DNA of 64,000 nucleotides from Pseudisothecium myosuroides (GCA_951799445.1 OX637293.1:1-64000), one strand, 5' to 3'. Counted from the first letter of the stretch, positions 10,079 to 21,900 are shown. Numbers and translations are program-made. Notes: generated by a model not told the origin, from the sequence alone.

Positions 10079-12908
10079 GCCAACCGTGACATGCGTTGAG
10101 TTTGATTCCCAAGTAAGCAGCCCGGGCATCTTTGCGTGACTTGTCAGTTCAGGAAGATATGCACATTTTTGCATTCATCTATGTTGACTTGTTCTTCCTG
10201 TCATTTGGTATTTCATCGTGCATCTTTGTAGCTTATCTCTCCTCGTACAATTTTTTTGGTTTCCAACAGGATCCTGCATCGATGCCCTCTGTAGTGTTAG
10301 TAAAACGTATCAGGATTAGTTTTGCTGCACGCACAATTCTCTATGAATATTGTGAAAACATATTGGATTTGCAACATTAACACCGTCACGGCTCTTTGGT
10401 GTCTGTCAGCATTTGAATGCATCTGTTATTATGCTGCAGGGTATATATGTAGCTTTTGTTACCAGCAGTGGATGCCTTTCCATACACGATTTAGAAAACT
10501 TGTACTGCACTTCTGGAGGTATTTTTTGTAGTTGTCCTTGAAGTCTGTTCGGCATATTCAAAATTTCACCTTATATCTTATCTACAGTATAAAGTATATT
10601 TTGGCATTTTCTTGGCATTTTTTTTCTCCGAAGTTGCTAATCTTAAGTGCACAGGTTGTGAGGCAGAAAGAGTGACACCCACTGTTCATTTTAATACGCA
10701 ACACAGGCTCGAGGCTGTGTGATGGAATCCTACCAATCAAGAAGAGGTATTTGAATATCTGTCTTTTTTGAAGGAGGCTTTATAGTCAAGGTATATCATT
10801 ACAAGGGTCGAGTAAATATTCGTAATAATTTTAACGAAATTCTTCAGAGACAAGATTTTTTTCTGTAATCCTTGTATGTCCAGTATGTCCAGCAGCTAGC
10901 AATGCAAAGTGATATTTCAATAAGGTAGCCTGCATGCAAGAGTGTCGTGATTTTGGAAAAATTTCTCAGAGTTTCATAAAATATGAATCCAGGTGGCATG
11001 TGTGGCTTCAGGAAGCAGCAAAGTTTATTTTTATGATATTGCAAGCTTCTCCCAAGTTCCACGGCAAGTAAGTCTCGCATATCGTTGCCGATGGAAGTAT
11101 TTTTGCGAAGGAAACAATATAATTCTCATGTTGTAGCTGTGGAGTGTATATTTTCCCTGTTCTTCATTTACTCAATATTGAATTTAGCACGCACTTTGCC
11201 AGGGATGACGTTCAGGATTTTTCTCTCATAAGCTCTCACATGTGAGGGTTCCTGCATATGGAAGGCGTCATATATGAAGTTCTGGTTGCATGACATAACG
11301 GGATGCTTGCTTAAGTAATAAAAAGGAGTTATATTACTCGCGAACTCCTTCTCTCTGAATGGTTGACCTGTTTTTGTTATTCGCATAATTTGAACTGTAT
11401 TGAATCCTCAGACCCTGCAATTCCCACCAAAGACTCAAAGAGGACATGCTGCTAGTCTTTTCGATCTCTCTTATTGTGCAAATGACAAAGCAAGGTATGT
11501 TTCTCAGATATGGACTTCGAAATTGTTGTGAATATATTTAGCTGCTAGTTTTGTTAACATCATGAAATTTCTTCCGTTGGCAATGCAACTGAACCCTTGT
11601 CGAATTTATCTTGAAGTCGTACTAGACTCAAACCTATATCTCACTGAATGCTGTCGTTCTTCAGGATGATTGCTTGTGGGAATGATGACAGAGTGCATGT
11701 TTGGGATAGAAGGATTGGGAAATTTCCTACTATGTCCCTTCTTGCATCCACTGGTGGAGGTGATCTCAATACTCTTCAGCTCTCAAGAGACGAACATGTA
11801 ACTAAATACTTCTACCTCACCATAGAATAATGTGTAGATCTTTGCCAATAATTTTTACTTGTGATGGATCTTCTCTTTCATTGATTCTCTTGTAACTAAT
11901 ACTTCAGGAAAATTAATCAGGATTACCTCGATGACTTTCCTAACAGTTGGAAGTAGCAAGTCTTGATGGCTACAGGCTGAATATAGATTTATCTGAATTA
12001 ATAGACGTTTACTCTGGTGAATTTGACATGATTACTTTCTGTAACGATATGGTTTACTCTTGACATGGGCCAATTTTGGGTATATGCTCTCGAAAGCAGA
12101 TCACTCTGAAAAAGTTTGTTTTAATGTTTTTGTCGTTTTTGGAGTGCAGCTTGTTCTCGCGGGAAGTGAAGGGGGCCTTATCACTCTTTGGGATCTCCGA
12201 GGAGGAAGAAATTCTGCTGCTTTTGTCACAGCAGGAGAGGTACTGTATCTGATGCTTCAAGTCCTCACCTGCAAACGAGTGCTGTACTTATAGTAGAAGT
12301 AATTTCAACCTATGAATCTATGACTCAAGATATGAAAGCAACCTATGAATCAAGATGCAGACTAACTTATTTGCGAAGTCTGGGTTTGGCTCATCAGATG
12401 ATTATATAGAAACAGCTTCTGAAATAGAATAAGTTCTAATTGGAACTCTGATTTTATGAGGACTTTCTGACATGTAGTCCTGACAGGCTATGCGAGCCTT
12501 AGGTTTTATATTACGCGCAACACCATGTCGTCCCTTATGAAATTTGATTGAGCTAGTGTTTTTTGAAGTATAGGGTTATCATCCTCCGCTAAGATCAACC
12601 CAAGTAGCCAAACTTCTTTTAGGCATTCCTGGCTTAAAGGTGAGATTTCTTTATCGTAACTATTCAGCCTTTGGGTGTACTTTAGTCACAGCACTTATGC
12701 CGGGTTGATTTCCAGCAGTGTTTGCTTTTATTAAACTATCTCATTGTACGTGTTGCCTCATGTCTTAGAATTAAGAGGCAGATTAATCAACGACATCCAT
12801 TTGCTTTTTGCTGCAGGCCCAAGCTAATATTGAAAATAGCTCCGTACACTCTATTTCTTTGAATCCTTCTTGTGGACACCACCTAGGATTTCATCTTAAT
12901 AGTGGATG
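10079..12908 (+). pseudogene. WD40-repeat (transducin family) gene with one in-frame stop
   Basis: Nine exons can be joined with consistent phases: 10079-10112, 10440-10518, 10655-10746, 10993-11067, 11412-11494, 11665-11797, 12150-12239, 12574-12639 and 12817-12908, each bounded by AG and GT. The product shows WD40 blades, for example TVTCVEFDSQGIYVAFVTSS, GNDDRVHVWDRR and GSEGGLITLWDLRGG, followed by HSISLNPSCGHHLGFHLNSGW. From memory this resembles a conserved plant transducin/WD40 protein that scaffolds other proteins; the exact orthologue is uncertain. The third exon has an in-frame TGA at 10720-10722 (EAV-stop-WNPTNQEE), where family members tend to have Arg; CGA to TGA is a one-base CpG transition. 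Skipping this 92-nt exon would shift the frame. First and last exons are not resolved. Either a recent pseudogene, a truncated allele or a base error. Confidence 0.75.
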
Positions 12909-13605
12909 GTAAATGCGTACATTTCTATGTTAAACTTTCTGACCTTCCTCATGATCAACTTTCCTTTCCTTGAGGTGTGGACCAATTTTTGCCAGTAAAT
13001 TTTAATAGCGATGGCGCTGGATGATTTGCAGTTGGCCTTGCTGTCATCCCCTGCCGTGGTAAACTACTTGTATCAATGCCGTCTTCTACATTTTACTACT
13101 TCCATGGCCGTGAAGGTCTCCTGCTCTAGCTTTGCAAGTTTTCACATTTAAAAGGAGACACAGTCTAATGAGGCATTCAACAAAGTCAAATGTAAGGACC
13201 AGATTCAGGAAAAGATGGCATGCGTACCAAGTTTCTTTATCTTTGTGATACAAATCTGCAAATACACCACCAAGGTTTCTAAAATTAGTAATGACCTTTG
13301 ACAAATTATTTGCAGGAGAATTTTCACTAAGTGAGCTGTGGACGATTTTGGGTAATTGTCAAGAACCATAAGTACTGGAACTTGTCAAATACATCTCACA
13401 AATCGATGCCCATGACATGTTAAGGCTCATACATATAGTATAAGTGCACTGTTCCCTCATTACACAAGGTAGTGCTAAAACTGCTTTCCCAAACTGAATT
13501 CTAAATCACAACATTCATCAGCAATCCCAATCTTTAACCAACATAATATCCAAGAAATTGGACACAATTGGAGTATTTAGTAATCCAGCAGACTAGAGGT
13601 CTTAC
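12909..13605. other. 3' part of the WD40 gene and convergent intergenic DNA
   Basis: The last recognised exon ends with a GW codon split at the GTAAAT donor. An acceptor-like TTTGCAG at about 13026-13032 precedes a segment reading GLAVIPCRGKLLVSMPSSTFYYFHG, but it does not match the ending expected for this WD40 family, so I did not add it. The rest lies between the 3' ends of two convergent genes and shows nothing else. Confidence 0.35.
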
Positions 13606-14678
13606 TTAATCGCCATTGTGTGACAGCTTCATCGCATCCTCTATCAGTCGATCGATCAAAAATTTGTTTGGTCTCCGACCATCAACGGAGTCCAATTCTT
13701 GTCCTTCATTACTTCTCGCAAAATCTAAAATCCCAAGCGATGTGAGTTAGTAAAGTGATACACCACTTGGCACTTGATGCCAACGCCTGAAAGATTTTCT
13801 TTTTGCAAAAGTGACAGAAAGACTTGGCTAAAGAACAAGATGACCTAAAAATTCGAGGGAAAGCAACCGTTTTTCTTGGCAGAAGAGTATTCGCAATTTG
13901 CTTCCGAAGTCGACAAAAATGTAACAGAAGATCGATTCTGACATTAAAAATTCGAACTCTATCATCTCGCATCCCCTGATGCCCCAATGCCCCCCAAAAA
14001 ATGTAACCCTAAATCTTGAAACCCGCCAAGCGTGATTCTCTGAGATGATGCAGGTTTAAGTCTCTAGGAGTAGCTCTAGGAGTGAATTTCTAAGCAATGC
14101 AAAATGAAATTTGAACAGGCGCAAATATGTCACACGAGTCTCTATTCTCGTGAAAGTGTCGATACAATTGCAAGAGCAATCGTTTTTGCAATCTAGCAAC
14201 ATCGTGGGGAGGCTTTAAAATTCCATGTGAGGCTAGCAGGAGCTAGTTCCTGAACTGCTATGCACTGATTGTTAGTATTTCAATCCTAAGCCTCACAATT
14301 CCGAACCCCAATTCCAGACTCCCAGTCACATGCACAGTTCCGAGATTCATAAGCACATACCAAATGCCCTAAAATGTTCAAGCCGAGATAACACCCCCTG
14401 ATGTCGTAGTTCCAACTCACTCTCTCAAAATGTGTAGTTTTGAGAAGCTTCCAGCATGCCAATTTGTCCTGCATACTGAGGACGACTAAAGGCGGAATTG
14501 AAGAGCAAATTGAAATTTGTGTGCAAAAATGAAACCCTAGAGTTGACAAGAAATACAATTCAAAGCTTCATACCTTGAATTCAACGGTAGCGCATTCCTT
14601 AATGGCGTCGATAGCATCCAAGTCAGCCTTCTCAGCATCTGTTTGCGCATTCACTCCAGTCGGCACAAATAGAGCCAT
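13606..14678 (-). CDS. Small three-exon gene, 82-residue acidic protein, unrecognised
   Basis: Exon 1 (14574-14678) starts with ATG and gives MALFVPTGVNAQTDAEKADL..., 35 codons to a CAAG|GTATG donor. Exon 2 (13762-13786) is only 25 nt, ALASSAKW plus one base. Exon 3 (13606-13724) starts after TTTTAG and runs ...EGQELDSVDGRRPNKFLIDR... to TAA. The three exons sum to 249 nt with matching phases, which is hard to get by chance. The protein is hydrophilic, has no signal peptide or membrane segment, and looks helical with an acidic N-terminal half. I do not recognise the family. The gene is convergent with the WD40 gene. Plant telobox-like AACCCTAA words occur within and upstream of the presumed leader (about 14007, 14533 and 14976). 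A different small exon arrangement is possible, but exon 1 and exon 3 are solid. Confidence 0.7.
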
Positions 14679-15032
14679 GGCGATTCAATCAAATAGGCCG
14701 TCGACAAACTCTCAAACCTCGTCTCCACGCCAACTCTCCACAATCCGCAGCAGATAGAAAAATTTTGACACCAAATTCAAAAGCAGGGTGCAACAGAGTC
14801 AACTCTTTCCCAGCAAGTTCAGAAATTCTAATCAACCTGTCCGATTCTCCAGCACACCGTTTGAGAGAGGAAATCCTGAGCTTGCTATAATTCTTGACAC
14901 GCTCTAGAGCACTTCCAAAGTCTACAAGGAAATTGTAATCCTTAAACCCGACAAGCGGAGTCGACGGATATGGAAAACCCTAATTCTGAAATGCCCACCT
15001 GAAATCCCGTAGAGATTTTGTGAGAATTGGAC
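14679..15032 (-). promoter_or_regulatory. Presumed promoter and leader of the 82-residue gene
   Basis: This GC-richer stretch lies directly upstream of the minus-strand ATG. It contains AAACCCTAA at about 14975-14983, a telobox-like element common in promoters of plant growth and translation genes. No TATA box stands out. The stretch ends where a TTAA element begins at 15033. Confidence 0.35.
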
Positions 15033-15677
15033 TTAGCCCCTAAATGCCCAAGGCACCTAAATGTGGTGTCGAAGAAACTTTGAAGTTGAATAAAACCTTA
15101 TCAAACTGCTACTTTTAGTAGTTTATATTTTTGATCAATTCTTTTTGAAGTCTAGTTTTAGCATCAAAAATCCGATTTTAAAAATGAATGATAATGATTT
15201 TTCTATTCAAAGTTTTCTACAAAGGTACCCATTGCAATCTTGACTGTTTGTAGTGTTGAGGGCTCTTGGAAATGAGCTTCAAATACACTAGATCTTGGAG
15301 AAAAATCACACTAGAAATTCATTTAAAAAAATTGTAGAATAGATTTTTAGAAGTCATAAATTGATCGGGGTTATATTTGTTAGGCCCTTCAACCTCATAT
15401 TTTTTGGTCTTGAAATTTTTAGATTTGCGATGCAAAAAGAGAGCTCAAAGATTTTCATAGTTTTAATACCTTGATGATCAAACATTATAATCTTTCAATC
15501 CTTAAATGATATTGTTGTATTTTATTTTCCTATGTGATCTCTAACATGTCTAGTTTGAATTTGTACAATTACAATTTTTTTTTTAAATTGATTCAACTTA
15601 TCAAAATGTTGGCTTTTTGTTCAATTTAGAGTAAATTCTAAGAGGCTCAAAATAGGCCTTGGGCATTTAGGGGTTAA
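15033..15677. mobile_element. TTAA-type TIR element, copy 2
   Basis: The inverted ends are CCCCTAAATGCCCAAGGC and GCCTTGGGCATTTAGGGG, 18 perfect bases. They are flanked by TTAG on the left and TTAA on the right, so one flank has a single substitution. The right subterminal part (TTCAATTTAGAGTAAATTC and on) recurs at 32865-32928, and in reverse at 61694-61800. No ORF. Confidence 0.85.
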
Positions 15678-16336
15678 TGTCGCTGATTGCTTGAGAATTG
15701 ACAATTAGTGCAAACTACAAAAGAGTCAACTTTTTAAAAATATAATTTTTTTTAAAGTTTGCTAACTTAAAGATGCTTGTTTTTGTTACAGAGTTTTTTT
15801 GGGAAAAAACATTGTATTCTCTGCACGTGCGCAAAAATAGCAAGCTGGGCACTTTGAGCACATATGCAAGCTAGACACATTATTGTTTTTATAAAATGCA
15901 AATTTTATGGTGAAAATTGGGATATGAAGAGTTCTACTAAAGTCACACAACCCCAAGAAGAGATTTTAGGGTTAGAAAAAATATAGAAAACTTGCAAAAT
16001 GGCCACGGTAGACATCCATTCTAAGGTAGTTTTAAAATAGGAAATTATTTATAAAAGATTTATAAAATTATTCAATGTCTGAAACCAGCGTTGATACCTT
16101 CATTTCAAATTTCATAGAAAACATACATACAATACAAAAGTTATGAGTAAATAACTACTTATGCAAGGCCAAGGGGACAAAAGTAAAATTAAAGGACAAG
16201 TGTTTATTGCAACAATTTTTTGGCTTGGAACTATTAATTTTTTGTTCATAACTTGAAGGTGGTATGTCAATATCACAAGAAATTTCAACTAAATGCAAGT
16301 ATTTTCCAATCATTCAGGTGTAGATTTCTATGGTAT

Positions 16337-17256
16337 ACAACCCCTAAAAGACCAACATGTTTTTTTTGGTTATATAGAAAGTTTGGGCTCACTTTTGTGA
16401 ATGAGGATTTGCATATTCTAGACTAAAATTTTAATGGAAGGCAGGGACAAGGAATACCTTTCATATACACTAAATTTCATGACATTTGGAAATATGAATC
16501 AAAAGTTGTGGCCTCATATATATTATTACTTTTTGTAAATGGACAATCCGGCCAGATAAAAAAGAACACTTTTTTCAAAAACAAGAGTCTGAAATTGACT
16601 TTTTGGAATTATAAGTACATGGAAAGATGAATCATTTCATTTTGATCAATGAGATGAAAGTTATGAAGGTTTTTTGTTTGCAAGCACTTATGGATTTTCT
16701 ACTCTAAAATAAACTTTGAAGTCCTTTATCTTACTCAAGTTTTAATATTTTTTGAAAAAAAACAAATCATAGCATGTAGATTGTCTATTACAACATTGTA
16801 ACTATTGGAATTAGCATTTTTAATCCTATAACTCAATTCTTATACATTTAGTATTTTGAATCATTCTCAACTTCTTTCTACTTACTATTTTATTCCTATA
16901 CCGTATGTTGTACAATTCCAAATGATGTAGCCAATTTGTATTAAAAAAAATAAATCCAAAAAAGCACCATTGTTTTGGACATTTTTTCATAGAAAAGTGA
17001 GCTTAGGAAGTCCATTTGCCCTATTTTTTGGAGGGCCAAAAAAATGGTTTAAGTGAATTTGAATACCTGTATCTTGCAATCCACATGGTGGAAATCTTCG
17101 AAATTTATACCATGTGTTCTTTAGTCAGCATACTACAAGATCCTATGGTTATTTGTGTCAAAAAATGTTTTTTTCCAAAAATTTGGTATTTATACTAAAA
17201 ATGGCAATTTTTGAATGTTTTTAGTGAAAAAAGAGTTATGGAAATTTAAGGGTTCA
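16337..17256. mobile_element. TTAA-type TIR element, diverged copy
   Basis: The left end is CAACCCCTAAAAGACCAACATG and the right end ...GGAAATTTAAGGGTTCA. It aligns through much of its length with the copy at 43859-44708: both share GGGACAAGGAATA, AAATTTCATGACATTTG and a terminal AGAAATGGCA-like module. The ends have decayed and the TTAA flanks are lost (ACAA, TTCA), so this is an old copy. Confidence 0.65.
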
Positions 17257-18460
17257 AAAAATTATGACAACATGATTACAATAATAAAATTTTGAGATCC
17301 TATGATATACAATTTAGAACCTTGGATTAGTATTGTCCTTTTTTTTTACTCCTAAATCCAAAGTCCCTACGGGGGACTCTTAGAAATTTGGTTAGGCTTG
17401 TATAATCTCAAATTTTGACATGATTTTTGGAAACTTCTTCTACTAATCAAAAATCAAATTAGCTTTTTGAAATTTAATATTTATTTCAACCAGTTCCCAA
17501 GAGCAGAAATTATGGCAACTCAAAATCCAAAAAAGAATTCTAGGGACAATTCAAGAAAAACACAAATCATTGTTTCATTTTATTTTTTAATTTTTTGTTC
17601 AAGGATTACATTTTTGTCTACCTTTGAAGCTTTGATTCATTTCATTTGGACTAGCAATGAAAAAATTATGGACAATCTTTGTTTGGGGAATACTTGTGCA
17701 AATTCTTGAAATAATAAATAATATAATTCATTCTTGAATGCAATTTTTACAATTTGAAAATAAAGAAGTTAGATAAAGCTTTAGTTAAGGTTTTAGTTTG
17801 CTTATATCAACAATCTCAACGTTGGAATAATTGCGTGTTTTAATTCCATATGAGAGCTTTTAATAATTCATTTTTTGCTTCAATCTTGAACTTGCATTTC
17901 TTCAACAAGTTTTTAATCAGTGAAAATTAAACATTCTTCTTTTGAATTTTTACCACTCAATTTTCAACTCAATTCTTTAGCATTAAGAATTAGAAAATTA
18001 AAATCATTAGTGCCAAAGTTCAAAGTTAAGATAATTGTAAGGCAAAAAAACAAATCAAGTAAGGTGACAAAAAATTTGTAACTTATCTTTAAATGCAAAT
18101 ATCTTGCAATCTATGAGGACAAAAATTTTGAATTGTCTTTTGCACATTTATAGACTAGTCTAGTGCAAAATCTTATGGTTAAGTATAACAAAAAAAGAAC
18201 CTTAAAAGTTTTTTACTCTTTGCAATAGAAATGGCAGGTTTGAGTGGCTTTTCATGGAAAAAAGACCTTCAAACTTTAGGACTAAAAATGTTGGAAATAT
18301 TTTAATGCTGAATTTTTTTGTGAATTCAAAGATTAAATTAAATGTCCTTTAACTTTGGGAAAACCTTGACATTCACATTCTATACACAACAAAATAAAAT
18401 CATTGCAATCTTTCATGTACGTATCAAGCTTTGCTTTTGTATTAAGGATGCAACTTCTCA
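17257..18460. other. AT-rich intergenic DNA with element debris
   Basis: No gene is seen. The block 18040-18290 repeats subterminal modules of the TTAA family (AAATGCAAATATCTTGCAATC, CTTATGGTTA, ending ACTTTAGGACTAAA). It is probably the right end of another decayed copy whose left end may be near 17350 (ACTCCTAAATCC). Confidence 0.45.
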
Positions 18461-18874
18461 TAAGGTAGGAGGCTCTAAAAGCAAGCATCTAAGGGCTGGT
18501 CCTCCTTTTTCATGTGGCTTCTTGTTTGGGATTATTTTTTGCTCATTTTCCAAACAAAAAAATTAGATTCTAATTGCAATACAAATTGTTTTGTTTTTTT
18601 GAAGCATTTTTTGAATTACCTATGAATTTTCAAACAAGATGTGTCATAGGTCCCTATTTATGACCCTATGTCTTCCATAAACCATTCGCTTGCAAATTCT
18701 AGAGAGAAATGGGAAAAGCAAGACAACGATTGGCTCTTGTAATTAATAATAATTTTTTTTATTGATCCATTCAATGACTATAGAAGGTCCATTTAAAGAC
18801 CACCTCATGTCCATTCGAGACAAGTCTATACAACGGTTCTAAATGACCCTCCAAAATTTGAGCCTCCTACCTTA
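18461..18874. mobile_element. 414-bp MITE, TAAGGTAGGAGGCTC ends
   Basis: Perfect 15-bp inverted ends, TAAGGTAGGAGGCTC and GAGCCTCCTACCTTA. The outer TA may be a TA target duplication of the Tc1/mariner type. The interior is AT-rich and noncoding, with the modules TGTCATAGGTCCCTATTTATGACC and TTGGCTCTTGTAAT. A second diverged copy of the same length lies at 62301-62711, which confirms the ends. Confidence 0.85.
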
Positions 18875-20027
18875 CCACAACAAATGCATTGCACTCTTTT
18901 GTGCATAAAAGATATTGAATTTAAAAGTTTTAAGAAATTACAAAATTAAAGAGTTTTTATACCTGTTACTGTAAATGAGCAAATAGCACATGGCACAGGA
19001 CACACGGCGGTCTAAACTAAAGATGATGCCATACATTCATTCACCGCAGCTTCAGCATTGGCATGCAATAATTATATACACAATAGTAGTAGGTGTGGTC
19101 TTGTTTTAATTCAATACAAAAATTCCAGGATGGACGTTTTAAACTTCATTGATACAGCAACGAATAAATTCATTCACTTTCGCATATTCATCGTCCATAC
19201 TTAGTTTTGGTTTTGAAAGCAGCTGCCCTTTTCCTCTGGTCAGTAGCTGGACTCCACGTTTAACCTTTCTTCACAGTGAATTCGTTCAAGTTACCTAGTG
19301 CAGAAACTATAGCATTTGCTGATGTGGCATGGTCAAGTTCTTTTGAACGTCTTAGACAATGCTAGCATGTTTTTTAGCGTGTCCTCATGAACATGAATGT
19401 CCTATATCACATCGTTTTGACACTTATTGATCAAAAGACTGCCAAACAAATTAAGCCAATAGAGCAAATTGCCAAACTAAAGCTATGGATGATTCTATAA
19501 TTTTTGAATACATGAAAGTTTGAACATAGTTTGAATATTTTTGAATACATGAAAGTTCTTTACATTTGTGATTTCTAATTGAATTTGAAAAGAAATATGT
19601 GAAATAGTAATGAAAAATGAGTGGAAAAAAAGTTTGACTAATTAAACCGTCAAGATGCAGTCTTGAAATTGGCATTTATAACGTTGCTTTGAACATCAAC
19701 TCCATTTTTGTTATTCAACAAACATCTAACAATGCATCTTTAAAATTGCTATTGAAAGTAGATGTCACTCGATTTTGAAGCTTGGTTAAGGCTCATCCTT
19801 CAGGCCTTCACACACGAGACCCTTCAACAACCATATTAGAGACTGCACATTGCTTTTCTAGGTCCAAGATAATATTGTCAGACAAAAAGAATGAAATGAT
19901 CATGCTTGCAAATGTTTATACCCATGTATAGGAGTTGATTTTTTCTTAAACTTAAGGGAAAAAAACAAGTTTGATAGTGCCTACTGTACAAGATCGTGCA
20001 CATCAGTGGATGTGTGAATGAAGATGT
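18875..20027. other. Intergenic DNA, nothing recognised
   Basis: AT-rich sequence without a supported ORF, RNA gene or inverted-repeat element. A stretch near 19310-19400 (CATTTGCTGATGTGGC and following) has a weak second copy near 33225-33310, so some of it is dispersed repeat. Confidence 0.4.
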
Positions 20028-20058
20028 CCTAAACCCTAAACCCTAAACCCTAAACCCC
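20028..20058 (+). repeat. Interstitial telomeric repeat, about four units
   Basis: A run of CCTAAACCCTAAACCCTAAA and on, in the same orientation as the chromosome end and 18 kb inside it. Its edges are sharp and the units perfect. It lies about 130 bp beyond the stop codon of the minus-strand ORF at 20189-21151. Confidence 0.95.
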
Positions 20059-20188
20059 AGCCTTTTGAAAATTGACTCCATGATCTAACTGAAAGCTTCC
20101 AAATGTAGAGTGCCTATATGACATGAAGTTACCCCAAATCACTATCTCGGCACCTTTTGGACACCCTCACCTAGCATTTCTAGACTAA

Positions 20189-21151
20189 TCACCTATTGTA
20201 AGGCTTCAACACCTGCGATCCAGTTGGTGGTCTATTTGAACCCTGAACATTACTGGAAATGCTTGGGGTTGACAAGGATGATGTACTTTTGAATGCTCCT
20301 GAAATGTGCTGAGCTTGCCTTTTGTACCTTGAGTTACACTTAGGACCTAGGCGAAGAAGCTCACAGTAGGACATTTTGTAATTTGATGGAGTCACCTTTG
20401 AGCGCAAGGCTAATGTGTATGGTTGATGACGCTCTTGCTTGGGCTTCAGTGTTGGATGGTTGTTGCCAATTCGTATTTCCTTGTTGCTCTTCACCTTGCC
20501 CACGCAATAGGGCTCGGTTGCAATCCCTTTGCCCTTCCAATCTTTAGTGCGTGGAGTTAATTCATCCTGAACTAACTGCCCAAATCTGTGGTGATCTTTG
20601 TCCCCTTCCAACTCTGATAGCAGAATTGGTTCAAAAGGTCGAAACCCTTGGCATATGGTTGCAATCCCTACACCCTTCTCATCTTCAGTGTGTACAGCAA
20701 GCTTATCTTGAACCAGATGTCCAGTTTTGTGCTCACTGCTATTGTCCATCACCCCTTGGGACTCCAATAACATATCCAATTCAAAAGATTCAAAAACATC
20801 ATCTAAAGATACAAGCTTGGCCTCATCCTTCTCATCTAAAAACAAGACACTGTTGAACACACCCATGCAAGGAGTTGTGCAGTCAAGCGAGCTAGCACCC
20901 GCTATAAATTCAAATCCATCTTCAGAGTGCGGAATAAGCTCACCACCAATTCGATCACTAGTTCCATGCTTTGTTTCTAGATTCTCCATCTCTTCTTCAG
21001 ACTCCAAAAGTAGCTTGAAGGGTCCGAAGTTGTTGGCTAAAGATATCACCTCATCTTTGTACTTCTCACCCAACAGTAAGGCCTTACTGAACGCACCCTC
21101 TCCAACCGTGGTATTCATGACTACAAGTGCTAATGCTTGAAATGGGGACAA
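20189..21151 (-). CDS. Unrecognised 320-residue protein with internal repeats
   Basis: The longest open frame of the window: 320 codons from ATG at 21151 to TAG at 20189. The protein contains an internal repeat of about 70-75 residues: unit 1 spans residues 17-85, unit 2 residues 93-165, and a shorter unit 3 residues 168-212. Shared features are a GxF..xLxLxEK opening, a SLxxxF..F segment, LLES, then G.LVQDEL..HTED, and KGxGIAT in units 2 and 3. The C-terminal third is basic and ends in a Ser/Thr-rich, low-complexity tail. There is no signal peptide or membrane segment. I recognise no domain; it could be a lineage-specific gene, or a fragment of a larger one with further exons upstream. The length of the open frame at ordinary base composition argues that it codes. 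Confidence 0.55.
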   Translation of the reverse strand: MSPFQALALVVMNTTVGEGAFSKALLLGEKYKDEVISLANNFGPFKLLLESEEEMENLETKHGTSDRIGGELIPHSEDGFEFIAGASSLDCTTPCMGVFNSVLFLDEKDEAKLVSLDDVFESFELDMLLESQGVMDNSSEHKTGHLVQDKLAVHTEDEKGVGIATICQGFRPFEPILLSELEGDKDHHRFGQLVQDELTPRTKDWKGKGIATEPYCVGKVKSNKEIRIGNNHPTLKPKQERHQPYTLALRSKVTPSNYKMSYCELLRLGPKCNSRYKRQAQHISGAFKSTSSLSTPSISSNVQGSNRPPTGSQVLKPYNR

Positions 21152-21687
21152 GCAAGGGAAGAGTGCTTGGATGTGCCCGGTGTGTTCACTTATATGGTGT
21201 ACCTAGTCTAGACAAATACAAGAATCAATGTAGTCTCATGTCTTATGAATGGTGGCTGGACCAATTCTAAACATCTTCTATGAGGGCATTGAGGAGGTTC
21301 GTCCCGCAGATTCATTGTGGACAAAATGAAGAGTGTGGGACACTTATGGCTGTTGGTATTGTATCTTTATTTAGCAATGAAATTCCATTTCATTTGTTTC
21401 AACAAAAAAAATACTCCACGGTGCACATGGATGGAACTACAAAAGCCCCAAAGCTTCAAGCACACGAGTCGGCTGTACTGCTCTGTCTCTTTTAGTGCTT
21501 CCCAATTTTGATAGGTATTCCCTGACATTATAGGGCATTGTAGGTAGACAAAGCTTTATTCTCACATAACAAACCATAAATATACAAAGTCAGCTAGTTG
21601 CTATGTGCACTGATTTGTGCACGATAGGACAAGATGGGGATCTAGTGGTCAGCACAGTACATAACATTGTTAAGCAATGCCAGACAA
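21152..21687. other. Upstream region of the 320-residue ORF
   Basis: No further exon is convincing. A segment at 21350-21400 (TCTTTATTTAGCAATGAAATTCC and on) recurs at 21735-21770, in DNA belonging to the element that follows. Confidence 0.35.
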
Positions 21688-21900
21688 CTAGGGGGGTCCC
21701 CTTCATTTTTTTGAAACAAATTAAACTATCTTGTATCTTTCCTTAGCAATGAAATTCTGTTTCATTTGTTTCAAAAGAAATAAAAAATAAAATTAGACTA
21801 AATTTCATTGCCAATAAAAATAAGATACAACCAGCCACAAGTGGCCCGGTAAGAAATAGAGGGGTCCCTTTTGCTTCCCTAGAATGTGGGAGTCCCCTAG
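21688..21900. mobile_element. Possible 213-bp MITE with CTAGGGG ends
   Basis: The left end reads CTAGGGGGGTCCCC and the right end GGGAGTCCCCTAG. Inside, AGCAATGAAATT...TTTCATT and its reverse AAATTTCATTGCCA, with TTGTATCTT and AAGATACAA, form a long imperfect hairpin. I see no clear target duplication, so the boundaries are tentative. Confidence 0.5.

Noticed and set aside
10720..10722. TGA in the WD40 gene as selenocysteine or as an RNA-edited codon
   Set aside because: Land plants lack selenoprotein machinery and U-to-C editing is organellar, so a nonsense change or a base error is simpler.
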